64,000 nt of DNA from VXNE01 sp965205735 (GTDB taxonomy: Bacteria; Pseudomonadota; Gammaproteobacteria; Pseudomonadales; Azotimanducaceae), in assembly GCA_965205735.1 (NCBI GenBank), contig OZ242179.1, positions 3,844,001 through 3,908,000 of the forward strand, read 5' to 3'. The position numbers were made by a program, and so were the translations under genes. The stretch's first letter is position 1. Every line of letters begins with the position of its first letter. A model generated the notes under the pieces. That model searched no databases. It saw nothing but the letters and a program-made list of their open reading frames with translations, and was not told where the DNA came from. Shown here in pieces: positions 53,672 to 61,741 of this stretch.

Positions 53672-54600
53672 GTCGAGTCGCAAGTCTCACCGGGTCGTAT
53701 TTTCTCTGCGCGTTGGCAGCCTTCTGCGCCGTTGCGCAGCCGCAGGAACCCTATTGCGGTGACGAGGGCGTGTGGATCCAGACCCTCGGATCCGGCGGCG
53801 AGGAACTCAATGATCGCCGCGGCGCGGCGAGCTACCTGGTCTGGCTGGACGCCCGCGCGTTGCTGCTGGTCGACCCGGGTCCCGGCAGTTCCCTGCGCTT
53901 CGACGAGGCGGGCGCCAAGTTCGCGGACCTGGACGCCATTGTCTTTACCAGTCTGCTGGCCCACCGTACGGCCGACTTTCCGAGCTTTATCGCGGGCTCT
54001 CTCAATGCCGACAGAGTCCGACCGCTGACCGTCCTCGGCCCGGATGGCGATGACGCCTATCCGTCGACTCGGGAGTTTGTCGAACGCCTTATCGGGCTTG
54101 GCGGGGTGTACGCGCATCTCGCCGGATACCTGTCGTTCAGGAGCCCTGGCGGGTACAAGATCAATGCCCGCAGCGTGCCCGCGACCGGGCAGCGCCGATG
54201 GGCGGGGTTTGGTACCACGGACCTGCGTTTGTCGGCAGTTCCCGTGCATCACGGCGACGTGCCAAGCCTCGCGTGGCGCGCCGAAATCGCGGGGCGCTCG
54301 ATGGTGTTTACCGGCAATTTCAACAATCGCAACGACATCGTCGCGGGATTTGCCAAGGATGTGGACGCGTTGGTGATCCACCTGGCCATTCCGGAGTTCG
54401 CGCGCGGCGAGGTGCGGGAGCGGTTCGTGCGACCCTCCCAGATCGGCCGTATCGCGCAGCGAGCGAACGCGCGCACGGTGTTTCTTGGCCACCGAACGAC
54501 CCGCACGCTGGGTCGCGAGAGCGCCAGCCAAGCGGCCCTCAGGGAACACTACGGCGGTCCCCTGGTGTTTACCAACGAGCTAGAATGCTGGGGCTTGTAG
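53668..54600 (+). CDS. Exported metallo-beta-lactamase-fold protein lacking metal ligands
   Basis: The 310-residue product has a signal peptide (to about FCAVAQPQ) and the strand order of the MBL fold: WIQTLGSGGEELNDRRGAAS, LLLVDPGPG, then ADLDAIVFTSLLAHRTADF where the HxHxDH box should be, VPVHHGDVPSLAWRAEIAGRSMVFTGN and a late LGHRTTR. Of the usual ligands only the His in VPVHHGD and the last His remain; the first box has none in register and the bridging Asp is Asn in FTGN. It may be a non-catalytic or altered relative of RNase Z/phosphodiesterase-like enzymes. Coupled to nadE by an ATGA overlap. Confidence 0.75.
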   Translation: MSRVASLTGSYFLCALAAFCAVAQPQEPYCGDEGVWIQTLGSGGEELNDRRGAASYLVWLDARALLLVDPGPGSSLRFDEAGAKFADLDAIVFTSLLAHRTADFPSFIAGSLNADRVRPLTVLGPDGDDAYPSTREFVERLIGLGGVYAHLAGYLSFRSPGGYKINARSVPATGQRRWAGFGTTDLRLSAVPVHHGDVPSLAWRAEIAGRSMVFTGNFNNRNDIVAGFAKDVDALVIHLAIPEFARGEVRERFVRPSQIGRIAQRANARTVFLGHRTTRTLGRESASQAALREHYGGPLVFTNELECWGL

Positions 54601-54619
54601 CAAACCCACGGAGGAAAGC

Positions 54620-54742
54620 ATGGGGAAAGGCGATGTCCGCACACGGCGCGGAAAGATCAGTCGCGGCACGTACGGCGTGAGTCGGGCGAAGAAGGAAAAG
54701 AAGAACAAGGCCAAGACGGACGCGCGAGGCCGCAGCGCCTGA
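54620..54742 (+). CDS. 30S ribosomal protein THX
   Basis: This 40-residue, very basic protein (MGKGDVRTRRGKISRGTYGV...) matches bacterial THX, which sits in the 30S head. A perfect-looking ribosome site (GGAGGAAAGC) precedes ATG 54620. The family MGKGD..T.RGKI..G.YG.SR signature is intact, and the tail is Lys-rich. Confidence 0.9.
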   Translation: MGKGDVRTRRGKISRGTYGVSRAKKEKKNKAKTDARGRSA

Positions 54743-54780
54743 CGCGGGTGGCGGAACTATCAGGGTCGGCAATATGACGC

Positions 54781-56172
54781 ATGTCCGCGTCGAATGAACT
54801 GTGTTTCATGTCTGCGGTCACGCAGCGGCGGCTTCTGGACGCGGGAGAGGTCAGCGCCCTGGAACTGCTGGACGCCCACATCGACCGGATCGAACGCTAC
54901 GACGGGACCCTCAACGCCGTCGTCACACGGTGCTTCGAGCAGGCGCGGGAGACGGCGGCGACGGGTGCGTTGCGCGGGCCGCTCGCCGGCTTGCCCATCG
55001 CGCACAAGGATCTGGTCCCCACCCGGGGTCTTCGCACCACGTACGGCTCCGTGCTTCACGCGGACAACATCCCGACTGCGGACGCTCTCATCGTGGCGCG
55101 GATCAAGGCCGCCGGTGCGATCACGCTCGGCAAGACCAATACGCCGGAATTCGGGGCCGGATCGCAGACATTCAATCGCGTATTCGGCGCAACGCGCAAT
55201 CCTTACGATGTCTCCCGTACTTGCGGCGGCAGCAGCGGCGGCGCCGCGGTCGCGCTAGCGGCGCGTTTCATACCCATCGCCGACGGCAGCGACACCGGCG
55301 GGTCGCTGCGCAATCCCGCCGCATTCTGCAATGTCGTCGGTTTCCGGCCATCTCCGGGACGTGTCCCGTTCGAATCTACACGCCCCGCCTGGAGCGACCT
55401 GTCGACGCCCGGTCCGATGGCGCGCAGCGTCGACGATACGGCGCTGCTGTTTTCCGTGATCGCCGGCCCGCATGATCGCACCGCGGGCGTGTTGACGGAG
55501 CCGGGCGAGACCTTTCGGCAGGTATCGCCGGTTGAAATGCGCCACCTCAAGGTGGCAGTGACCGAGGATTTCGGCGGTTTGCCCGTACAACCCGAGATAC
55601 GCGAAGTTGTCCGTGCGGTCGCGGCAAAGATAGAGGCAGCCGGGGCCCGCGTTGTGGAAACTTGTCCCGACTTCGCCGACGCCACGCGCATCTTCCACGT
55701 GCTCCGCGCTGCCCGCTTCCGCGCGCAGTTCGGGGGCTTCGCCGAGAAAGACAAAGCCCAACTCAAGGACACGATCATCTGGAATACCGAAGCCGGTGAA
55801 GCCCTGACCCACGCCGACGAAGATTGGGCAAACGCTGCCCGCTCCGCTCTTGTCGCGCGAGTGGCGGAGTTTTTCCAGCATGTGGATATCCTTCTCGGGC
55901 CGACGACGCAGGTGCTTCCTTTTGGTATCGAGACCGAGTGGGTGCGCGAGATCGAGGGGCGACGATTGCTCACCTACATCGACTGGATGCAGAGTTGCAG
56001 CTGGATCACCGTCACTTGTTGTCCCGCCCTGTCGCTTCCCGGCGGGTTCGCTTCGGGCTTGCCCGTCGGCGTGCAACTCGTCGCGCCGATGCGGCGGGAC
56101 GGGTTCCTGTTGTCGGTCGCGAAGGCCGTGGAAGCGATCACCGGCTACGGCCGCATCACGCCAGACCTGTGA
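54781..56172 (+). CDS. Amidase signature family enzyme
   Basis: The 463-residue protein has the amidase signature: Lys in LPIAHKDLV (catalytic Lys near 77), the Ser-rich CGGSSGGAAVALA and the nucleophile region DGSDTGGSLRNPAAFCN. It hydrolyses a carboxamide; the substrate is not predictable. It resembles stand-alone amidases rather than GatA because the C-terminal half differs and no gatB/C are adjacent. It is followed nine bases later by an oxidoreductase gene, suggesting a small catabolic operon. Confidence 0.9.
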   Translation: MSASNELCFMSAVTQRRLLDAGEVSALELLDAHIDRIERYDGTLNAVVTRCFEQARETAATGALRGPLAGLPIAHKDLVPTRGLRTTYGSVLHADNIPTADALIVARIKAAGAITLGKTNTPEFGAGSQTFNRVFGATRNPYDVSRTCGGSSGGAAVALAARFIPIADGSDTGGSLRNPAAFCNVVGFRPSPGRVPFESTRPAWSDLSTPGPMARSVDDTALLFSVIAGPHDRTAGVLTEPGETFRQVSPVEMRHLKVAVTEDFGGLPVQPEIREVVRAVAAKIEAAGARVVETCPDFADATRIFHVLRAARFRAQFGGFAEKDKAQLKDTIIWNTEAGEALTHADEDWANAARSALVARVAEFFQHVDILLGPTTQVLPFGIETEWVREIEGRRLLTYIDWMQSCSWITVTCCPALSLPGGFASGLPVGVQLVAPMRRDGFLLSVAKAVEAITGYGRITPDL

Positions 56173-56181
56173 GGAGGGAAC

Positions 56182-57006
56182 ATGACTGAATCCATCCTGC
56201 TTTTGCATCCCGGAGAGATGGGCGCTTCCATCGGCGCCGCACTGCGCGCCAACAATCACGCTGTCGGGTGGGTCTCCCAATCCCGCAGCGATGAGACGCG
56301 GCACCGGGCGGCGGCGGCGGACCTGATGCCGCTCGAAACCCTGGAAGGCGCGTTGGCGAACGCGGAAAGCGTGATATCCGTATGTCCGCCGGACGCTGCT
56401 GTGGACGTTGCGCGACGCGTGCGCGACGCCGGATTCAGTGGGATTTACGTCGATGCAAACGCAGTTTCTCCGGCGACGTCCAGGCGCCTCGCGGACATCG
56501 CGGGCGACGGTTTTGTCGACGGCGGGATCATCGGTCCGCCAGCGCGCCGGCCGGGGGCGACGCGTCTGTACCTGTCCGGCGACCTCGCTTCCCGGGTAGC
56601 CTCCTGGTTCGAGGGTTCCCTGGTTGATGCGCGCGTGGTCGAGTGCTCGGCGTCGGCGCTCAAGATGTGCTACGCGGCATACACCAAGGGGTCTTCCGCC
56701 CTGATCCTCGCCATTCGAGCGCTGGCGGCGTCGCAGGCGGTTGCGGATGCGTTGCTGTCTGAATGGAACATCTCGCAGCCTGGTCTGGCGGCCAGGAGCG
56801 ATGCCGCGGCGAGGGGTACGAGCCGCAAGGCGTGGCGGTTCCAAGGCGAGATGCGGGAAATCGCGGCGACCTTTGCCGATGCTGGATTGCCATCGGGCTT
56901 CCACGAAGCGGCTTCGGACATCTTTAGCCGCATGCGCGAGTTGAAGACCGTGAAGGACGCCGATATCGAGCGCGTCATCGCGACGTTGCTGGCATCGCGA
57001 GAGTGA
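56182..57006 (+). CDS. NAD(P)-binding oxidoreductase with DUF1932 domain
   Basis: The 274-residue protein has an N-terminal Rossmann domain related to 6-phosphogluconate and beta-hydroxyacid dehydrogenases (ILLLHPGEMGASIGAAL, VISVCPPDAAVDVAR, GIYVDANAVSP) and a C-terminal DUF1932 helical domain (SALKMCYAAYTKGSSALILAI). The nucleotide loop GxMGxS is slightly altered (HPGEMGAS). The reaction is unknown; pairing with the amidase suggests a shared pathway. Confidence 0.82.
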   Translation: MTESILLLHPGEMGASIGAALRANNHAVGWVSQSRSDETRHRAAAADLMPLETLEGALANAESVISVCPPDAAVDVARRVRDAGFSGIYVDANAVSPATSRRLADIAGDGFVDGGIIGPPARRPGATRLYLSGDLASRVASWFEGSLVDARVVECSASALKMCYAAYTKGSSALILAIRALAASQAVADALLSEWNISQPGLAARSDAAARGTSRKAWRFQGEMREIAATFADAGLPSGFHEAASDIFSRMRELKTVKDADIERVIATLLASRE

Positions 57007-57304
57007 CGGTCGACTGCCGATCTGAGGAACTTCAACCGGGAAAACTGCGGTAGAGCATTTCCGTGGAACAAACGGCTCCGGGGAGCGTTAACGACCGGCG
57101 ACGGTTGTTTCGTGGTCCACGATCGGGGTGTGGGACGCTTGCGGCGGAATGCCGCCGCCCCCGGAACAGGCGGAACAAGCGGAACGAATTTGCCTTTTGC
57201 GGCTCGTCGAGTCGCGATGCGCCGCATTTTTGGTATGCTCGGCGGTACGGCAGTGTTGCGGCCGCAAGATGTGGCAACATGCCCTATGTGCAATAGGAGG
57301 TCAC

Positions 57305-57670
57305 ATGAACTTGATTCGAATTTTCGCTGCCCTGCTGGCAGTCGTGGTGCTCGTAGGTTGCGAGCAGCCCGGGTCTACTGAAGAGAGCGCTGCGGGAGCC
57401 GACGCGGGCGTGGCCGAAGAAGCTGCGGGCGCAGCCGCGGAAGAGCCTATGGAAGCAGCGGAGCTCGAACCGGCAACCGAAGGCGAAGCTGCTGCCGAAG
57501 GCGAAGGCGATGAAGCTGCTGAGGAAGGCGAAGGCGATGAAGCTGCTGAGGAAGGCGAAGGGTCCGGCGAAACCGCCGATGACGCCATGGACGCCTCGGA
57601 GATGCCTGCCGACGCGGATGACACGATGCCCGCAATGGAGTTGGAAGAAGCCGAGGCGACCGAAGGCTAA
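57305..57670 (+). CDS. Acidic repeat lipoprotein
   Basis: A strong AGGAGG site precedes ATG 57305. The 121-residue product has a lipoprotein signal with Cys19 (VVLVGCEQPGS) and a mature part made almost only of Glu, Ala, Gly and Asp, including the repeated EGEGDEAAE unit encoded by a perfect 27-bp tandem repeat. It is probably an unfolded, strongly negative surface or periplasmic tether. No enzymatic domain is present. Unit number could vary without frame change. Confidence 0.78.
   Translation: MNLIRIFAALLAVVVLVGCEQPGSTEESAAGADAGVAEEAAGAAAEEPMEAAELEPATEGEAAAEGEGDEAAEEGEGDEAAEEGEGSGETADDAMDASEMPADADDTMPAMELEEAEATEG
57497..57550. repeat. Two perfect 27-bp tandem units in the acidic lipoprotein gene
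   Basis: Units 57497-57523 and 57524-57550 are identical, with a partial third unit after them. Each encodes EGEGDEAAE, so copy-number change keeps the frame. Confidence 0.9.
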
Positions 57671-58050
57671 GCCTGGCAACTTTCGACGGGGAGGTATCTT
57701 TGATCAGAGCACCTCCCCCAATGGGCTGAGGCGTGCCGCAGCCGACGCGGAGGCGCTACGCCCCTCCCAAGGGCGTGCCCATTGTCCAACTCGCTTGGCG
57801 TGACGCTCGACATATGGGCGGAGCCCGCCCATACTGTGATTTGGGCGTAGAGGGAGTCCGGGTGACACCTTTACGTTTTGTTGCCCTTTTTCGGGACTTT
57901 CGCCGGGCATTTGCGCGGAGTTGGCGCATGGAAAGGGTGGAATGGATTTGGACCATAATCGAATGTAGCAGTGCTTCGGAGCTATTCAGCCGTCGTTGAG
58001 TCAACTTGAGGATCGGAGGAAAAGACGAAAACCGCCGCAGGAGGCTGAAA
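57671..58050 (+). other. Intergenic region before the RRM gene, with a hairpin near its start
   Basis: No supported gene lies here. GGGGAGGT (57688-57695) and ACCTCCCC (57711-57718) form an 8-bp stem with a 15-base loop just after the lipoprotein stop; there is no T tract, so termination there is uncertain. The remainder probably includes the promoter and leader of the RNA-binding protein gene, but no clear -35/-10 pair was recognised. Confidence 0.4.
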
Positions 58051-58326
58051 TTGAAAATATATGTAGGAAACATGCCCTATAACGTTACTTCCGAAGATCT
58101 CGCGAAGGTGTTCGAAGCGCATGGGCGCGTGCAGGATGCGCAGGTGATCACCGACAGAGAGACGGGACGATCCAAGGGATTCGGCTTTATCGACATGCCG
58201 GACAACTCGGAGGCGGACGAGGCAATCAAGGCGTTGAACGCTACCCAACTCAATGGTCGGCAGATAACCGTGAACCAGGCGCGCCCCCGCAGGGAGCGGG
58301 AGCAGCGGTCGCCGCGGCGCTACTAA
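58051..58326 (+). CDS. Single-RRM RNA-binding protein
   Basis: TTG at 58051 is preferred because GGAGG lies seven bases upstream; it gives 91 residues. The one RNA recognition motif has RNP-2 (KIYVGNMPY) and RNP-1 (KGFGFIDM) with aromatic residues in place, then a basic tail (RPRREREQRSPRRY). Small RRM proteins of this kind occur in cyanobacteria and some proteobacteria and are often cold-induced; the RNA target is unknown. Confidence 0.9.
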   Translation: MKIYVGNMPYNVTSEDLAKVFEAHGRVQDAQVITDRETGRSKGFGFIDMPDNSEADEAIKALNATQLNGRQITVNQARPRREREQRSPRRY

Positions 58327-58367
58327 CCGCGGTCGCCCAGGCCGCGGGTACAAGCGCGACTTGGGCT

Positions 58368-58784
58368 TTAGGAAAAACGCCGTCGCATTTCGGCGACGGA
58401 CTGTCGAATGAGTTCCTCCAGGGCGCTCATTTCGATGTCTCGGAGTCTATTCACGTACAGGCAGGACTTGCCCGTACGGTGCTTGCCGAGCCTGTCCAGC
58501 AGCGTTTGGTAGCTATCGAAGCCGGGCATGATGTATAGCGTGAGGTGCCGTTTCCCCGGCGACAATCCCACCAGCGGCCAGTCGCCTTCGCGCCCGCTGG
58601 CGTACTTGTAGTGATAGCTACCGAATCCGACGATCTTATCTCCCCACATCCTGGGCGACTCGCACGTTGCGCGTTGCATGATTTCGACGACGCGGCGGGC
58701 GTCTTCACGCCGGGCGTCGTTGTCGACGCCATCCAGAAAGTCGTCGACGCTCGCGTTGGTTGGCCTCGTTTTCAGCGCCGCCAT
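58368..58784 (-). CDS. DUF1801 family protein
   Basis: The 138-residue product starts at an ATG inside the end of trpC (13-base overlap). It shows ESPRMWGDKIVGFGSYHYKYASGREGDWPLVGLSPGK and HRTGKSCLYVNRLRDIE, the hallmarks of the DUF1801 fold (YdhG-like). The function is unknown. The overlap suggests translational coupling to the Trp pathway genes, though no link to Trp synthesis is implied by the fold. Confidence 0.85.
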   Translation of the reverse strand: MAALKTRPTNASVDDFLDGVDNDARREDARRVVEIMQRATCESPRMWGDKIVGFGSYHYKYASGREGDWPLVGLSPGKRHLTLYIMPGFDSYQTLLDRLGKHRTGKSCLYVNRLRDIEMSALEELIRQSVAEMRRRFS

Positions 58785-59575
58785 TGCTCTTCGGGCAGGT
58801 CCGCGTGAAACAGCTCGCGCAACGCACTGCCGGGGTCGCTGGCGCGCATGAACGCTTCGCCGACGAGGAACGCCTCGACGCCGGCGTCGCGCATGCGCCG
58901 GACGTCCTCCCGGGTGCGGATGCCGCTCTCCGTCACGACGGTCGTGCCCTTCGGCACCTCGGCGAGCAACGAAAGGGTGGTGTCGAGGGACGTGTGGAAC
59001 GTGCGCAAGTCGCGATTGTTGATGCCGAGGAGGGTAGGCGCCGTCCGTAGGGCCCCGTCGAGTTCGCGCGCGTTGTGCACTTCGACCAGGGCGTCGAGAC
59101 CGAGTTGCCCGGCGAGTCCGGCGAACGATGCGATACGTTCCGGATCCAGAGCGGCGGCGATCAACAGGATGCAATCCGCGCCGAGTTCCCTCGCTTCGAA
59201 TACCTGGTATTCGTCGATGACAAAGTCCTTGCGCAGCACGGGGAGCGTCGTTGCCGCTCTCGCCTTCACCATGTGTTCGTCGCGGCCCTGAAAGAAGGTC
59301 TCGTCGGTCAGGACCGAGAGGCAGGCGGCGCCGGCAGCCTCGTAGCTTGCGGCGATGGCCAGCGGGTCGAAGTGATCTCGGATCACGCCCCTGCTCGGTG
59401 ACGCTTTCTTCATCTCCGCGATCACGGCAGGCTTTCGGCGTTTGACGGCGGCGGCGAAGCCGCGCGCGGGGGCGGCGGTTTCCGCCGCGGCGCGCACATC
59501 GCGCAGCGGGCGCTTGCGGCGCCGCTGCGCGAGTTCGTCTACCTTGTGCGACAGTATTCGGTCAAGGACCGTCAT
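58772..59575 (-). CDS. trpC: Indole-3-glycerol-phosphate synthase
   Basis: The 267-residue TIM-barrel enzyme converts CdRP to indole-3-glycerol phosphate in Trp synthesis. Conserved segments: VIAEMKKASPSRGVIR (Lys and the loop), LSVLTDETFFQG, LRKDFVIDEYQVFEARELGADCILLIAA, LLGINNRDLRTF and VTESGI. It is a single-domain TrpC without a fused TrpF. It starts seven bases after trpD. Confidence 0.96.
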   Translation of the reverse strand: MTVLDRILSHKVDELAQRRRKRPLRDVRAAAETAAPARGFAAAVKRRKPAVIAEMKKASPSRGVIRDHFDPLAIAASYEAAGAACLSVLTDETFFQGRDEHMVKARAATTLPVLRKDFVIDEYQVFEARELGADCILLIAAALDPERIASFAGLAGQLGLDALVEVHNARELDGALRTAPTLLGINNRDLRTFHTSLDTTLSLLAEVPKGTTVVTESGIRTREDVRRMRDAGVEAFLVGEAFMRASDPGSALRELFHADLPEEQWRR

Positions 59576-59581
59576 CGTTCA

Positions 59582-60616
59582 TCAGGTTCGCCGAAGGCTT
59601 GCCAACAGGCTCGACAGGCGCGCCAGTTCTTGCAGGCGCTCCGCGGCCATTCCCGATCCGATCGCGTCCTGTGCCATCGCCACGCCGTCGGCGAGGTTCA
59701 GCGCGACCCCCGATGCGTAGATCGACGCTCCGGCGTTGAGCGCGACGATGTCCGCCGCGGCTTCGTTCTCCTGGCTCAAGGCGGCCTTGATCAGCGCCAG
59801 GCTCTCGGCGGGGGATCCGGCGCGCAATGCGTCGGTGGAATGCGTCGACATGCCAAAATCCCGGGGATGGACATCGTACTCGGTGATCTCTCCCGACTTG
59901 CACTCCACCACGCGGGATGGTCCCGCGACTGATACTTCATCGAGGCCGTCGCTGTGCACGATCAGCACGTGGTCCGCGCCGAGCATCGCGGCCACTTCGC
60001 CCAGGATGCGCTGCCACGCGGAAGCGAATACGCCAATCACCTGGCGTTTCGCGTTGGCCGGGTTTGTCAGCGGACCGAGCAGGTTGAAGACCGTACGCAC
60101 GCCGAGTTCGCGCCGGACGGGGCCGGCGTGACGCATGGCGCTGTGGTGCGTCTGCGCGAACATGAAGCCGATGCCGACTTCGGTGATGCAGCGCGCGATT
60201 TGTTCCGGGCGCAGGGAGAGGTCGACCCCCGCCGCTTCGAGCACATCGGCGCTCCCGCTGGCGCTGGTCATCCCCCGGTTGCCGTGCTTCGCTACATGCG
60301 CGCCGGCCGCCGCCGCCACGAACGCCGCCGCAGTGGATATGTTGAACAACTTGGCAGGACCGCTGCCGCCGGTGCCCGCGGTATCGACGAGGTGCGGGGC
60401 GACCACATCCACCTTGAGGCTGACAGCGCGCATGGCTTCGGCGGCGCCGGCGATCTCCGCCGCAGTCTCTCCGCTCGCTCGGAGCGCCATCAACACGCCA
60501 CCGATCTGCGCCGGCGTCGCCTCTCCGGCCATGATGATATCGAAAACATCCCGCGCTCCGTCCCGGTCGAGATGTTCGCCGTTGGTCAAGCGTTCGAGGG
60601 CATCGCGTATGTCCAT
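59582..60616 (-). CDS. trpD: Anthranilate phosphoribosyltransferase
   Basis: The 344-residue enzyme transfers phosphoribose from PRPP to anthranilate. It has DTAGTGGSGPAKLFNIST (the PRPP GTGGD-like loop; here TGGSG), KHGNRGMTSASGSADVLEAAGV and FAQTHHSAMRHAGPVRRELGVRTVFNLLGPLTNP. Length is normal. It lies 29 bases downstream of trpG. Confidence 0.96.
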   Translation of the reverse strand: MDIRDALERLTNGEHLDRDGARDVFDIIMAGEATPAQIGGVLMALRASGETAAEIAGAAEAMRAVSLKVDVVAPHLVDTAGTGGSGPAKLFNISTAAAFVAAAAGAHVAKHGNRGMTSASGSADVLEAAGVDLSLRPEQIARCITEVGIGFMFAQTHHSAMRHAGPVRRELGVRTVFNLLGPLTNPANAKRQVIGVFASAWQRILGEVAAMLGADHVLIVHSDGLDEVSVAGPSRVVECKSGEITEYDVHPRDFGMSTHSTDALRAGSPAESLALIKAALSQENEAAADIVALNAGASIYASGVALNLADGVAMAQDAIGSGMAAERLQELARLSSLLASLRRT

Positions 60617-60645
60617 GTCTCAAGTCCGAGTTCAGATCGGTCAGG

Positions 60646-61224
60646 CTACCGGTCGAGAAAGTTGCGCAACAGGTCGTGTCCGACGCGGGTCATGAAGGAC
60701 TCCGGATGGAACTGTACGCCTTCGACATCGAACTCGCGATGCTTGAGACCCATGATCTCGTCGTTGGAACCGTCTTCAAACCGTGTCCACGCGGTGACTT
60801 CCAGGCAGCCGGGCAACGTTCCGCGCTCGACCACCAGGGAGTGATAGCGCGTCGCCTCGAAGCCATCGGGCAGGTCTTCGAACACGCCGCGGCCAGTGTG
60901 ATAGATGGTGCTCATCTTGCCGTGCATGACCCGGCGCGCCCTCACGATGTCACCGCCGTAGGCCTGGGCGATGCTCTGGTGCCCCAGGCAGATGCCGAGA
61001 ATCGGAATCCGACCGCCGTATCGGCGGACGGCGTCGACCGAGATGCCTGCCTCGTCGGGGGTGCAGGGACCGGGGGAGATGACGATCTTGTCGGGGGCGG
61101 TCCGATTGATCTCCTCCAGCGTGATCTCGTCGTTGCGGCGCACGTCCACCTCGGCGCCGAGTTCTCCGAGGTACTGGACCACGTTGTAGGTAAACGAGTC
61201 GTAGTTGTCGATCATGAGGATCAT
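60646..61224 (-). CDS. trpG: Anthranilate synthase glutamine amidotransferase component (TrpG/PabA)
   Basis: The 192-residue class I glutaminase has the catalytic Cys in GICLGHQSIAQAYGG, plus His and Glu in VQFHPESFMT, and starts MILMIDNYDSFTYNVVQYL. It provides ammonia to TrpE; the same subunit may also serve PabB. No trpE lies in the window: the upstream gene is a MaoC protein. Confidence 0.95.
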   Translation of the reverse strand: MILMIDNYDSFTYNVVQYLGELGAEVDVRRNDEITLEEINRTAPDKIVISPGPCTPDEAGISVDAVRRYGGRIPILGICLGHQSIAQAYGGDIVRARRVMHGKMSTIYHTGRGVFEDLPDGFEATRYHSLVVERGTLPGCLEVTAWTRFEDGSNDEIMGLKHREFDVEGVQFHPESFMTRVGHDLLRNFLDR

Positions 61225-61234
61225 GCATTGAATC

Positions 61235-61678
61235 CTACAGCCGATGCCGGCGCGCCACCATCAGGGACACTTCCTGCGTCAGCACGACCATGCCGGTGTC
61301 GTCGGTCACCGTGTCCGCCAGCGTGACAATGCCGATGTCGGGGTGACTGGCGGAGTCGCGCTTGTCCATGCAGCGGGTCTCGTAGGTGAGCGTAGTCCCG
61401 GCGCGGGCGGGATTCGGCAGTCGCAGTTTGTCCTTGCCGAGCATGGCGACCACGCGAATCGGGTCCGCGTGGTCAAAAAATAGCCGCGTGCAGATGGCGA
61501 ACAGGTGTGCGGACGAGGCCACCAGCCCGCCGAACACCGATGCGCGGGCGGCTTCGGGGTCGGTGTGGAAAGGCTGCGGGTCCCAGGCGCGCGCGAAGTC
61601 GATGATCGCGGCTTCCGAGAGGACGAAGGTGCCTACGAGGCAACGATAGTCGAGCGGGATGTCTTCGTAGTAGCGCAT
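61235..61678 (-). CDS. MaoC-like hotdog-fold dehydratase
   Basis: Starting at ATG 61678 (an upstream GTG at 61708 would add ten residues), the product of 147 residues has a single hotdog domain: FARAWDPQPFHTDPEAARASVFGGLVASSAHLFAI, with the Asp and His of the hydratase-2 motif, then RLPNPARAGTTLTYETRC. It probably hydrates or dehydrates an acyl-CoA. It lies ten bases before trpG but is unrelated to Trp synthesis by family. Confidence 0.85.
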   Translation of the reverse strand: MRYYEDIPLDYRCLVGTFVLSEAAIIDFARAWDPQPFHTDPEAARASVFGGLVASSAHLFAICTRLFFDHADPIRVVAMLGKDKLRLPNPARAGTTLTYETRCMDKRDSASHPDIGIVTLADTVTDDTGMVVLTQEVSLMVARRHRL

Positions 61679-61741
61679 GGCGCCTGATTCGCTGGCCACG
61701 CCGGGCACCAGGACATGCCGATACCGGCGAGCGGTGCGGTG

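Noticed and set aside
55360..55385. GTTCGAATC sequence resembling a tRNA T-arm
   Set aside because: It lies inside the amidase gene and no acceptor or anticodon stem surrounds it.
57063..57296. Plus-strand frame of 77 codons before the acidic lipoprotein
   Set aside because: No ribosome site, no motif, biased Arg/Cys composition; treated as intergenic.
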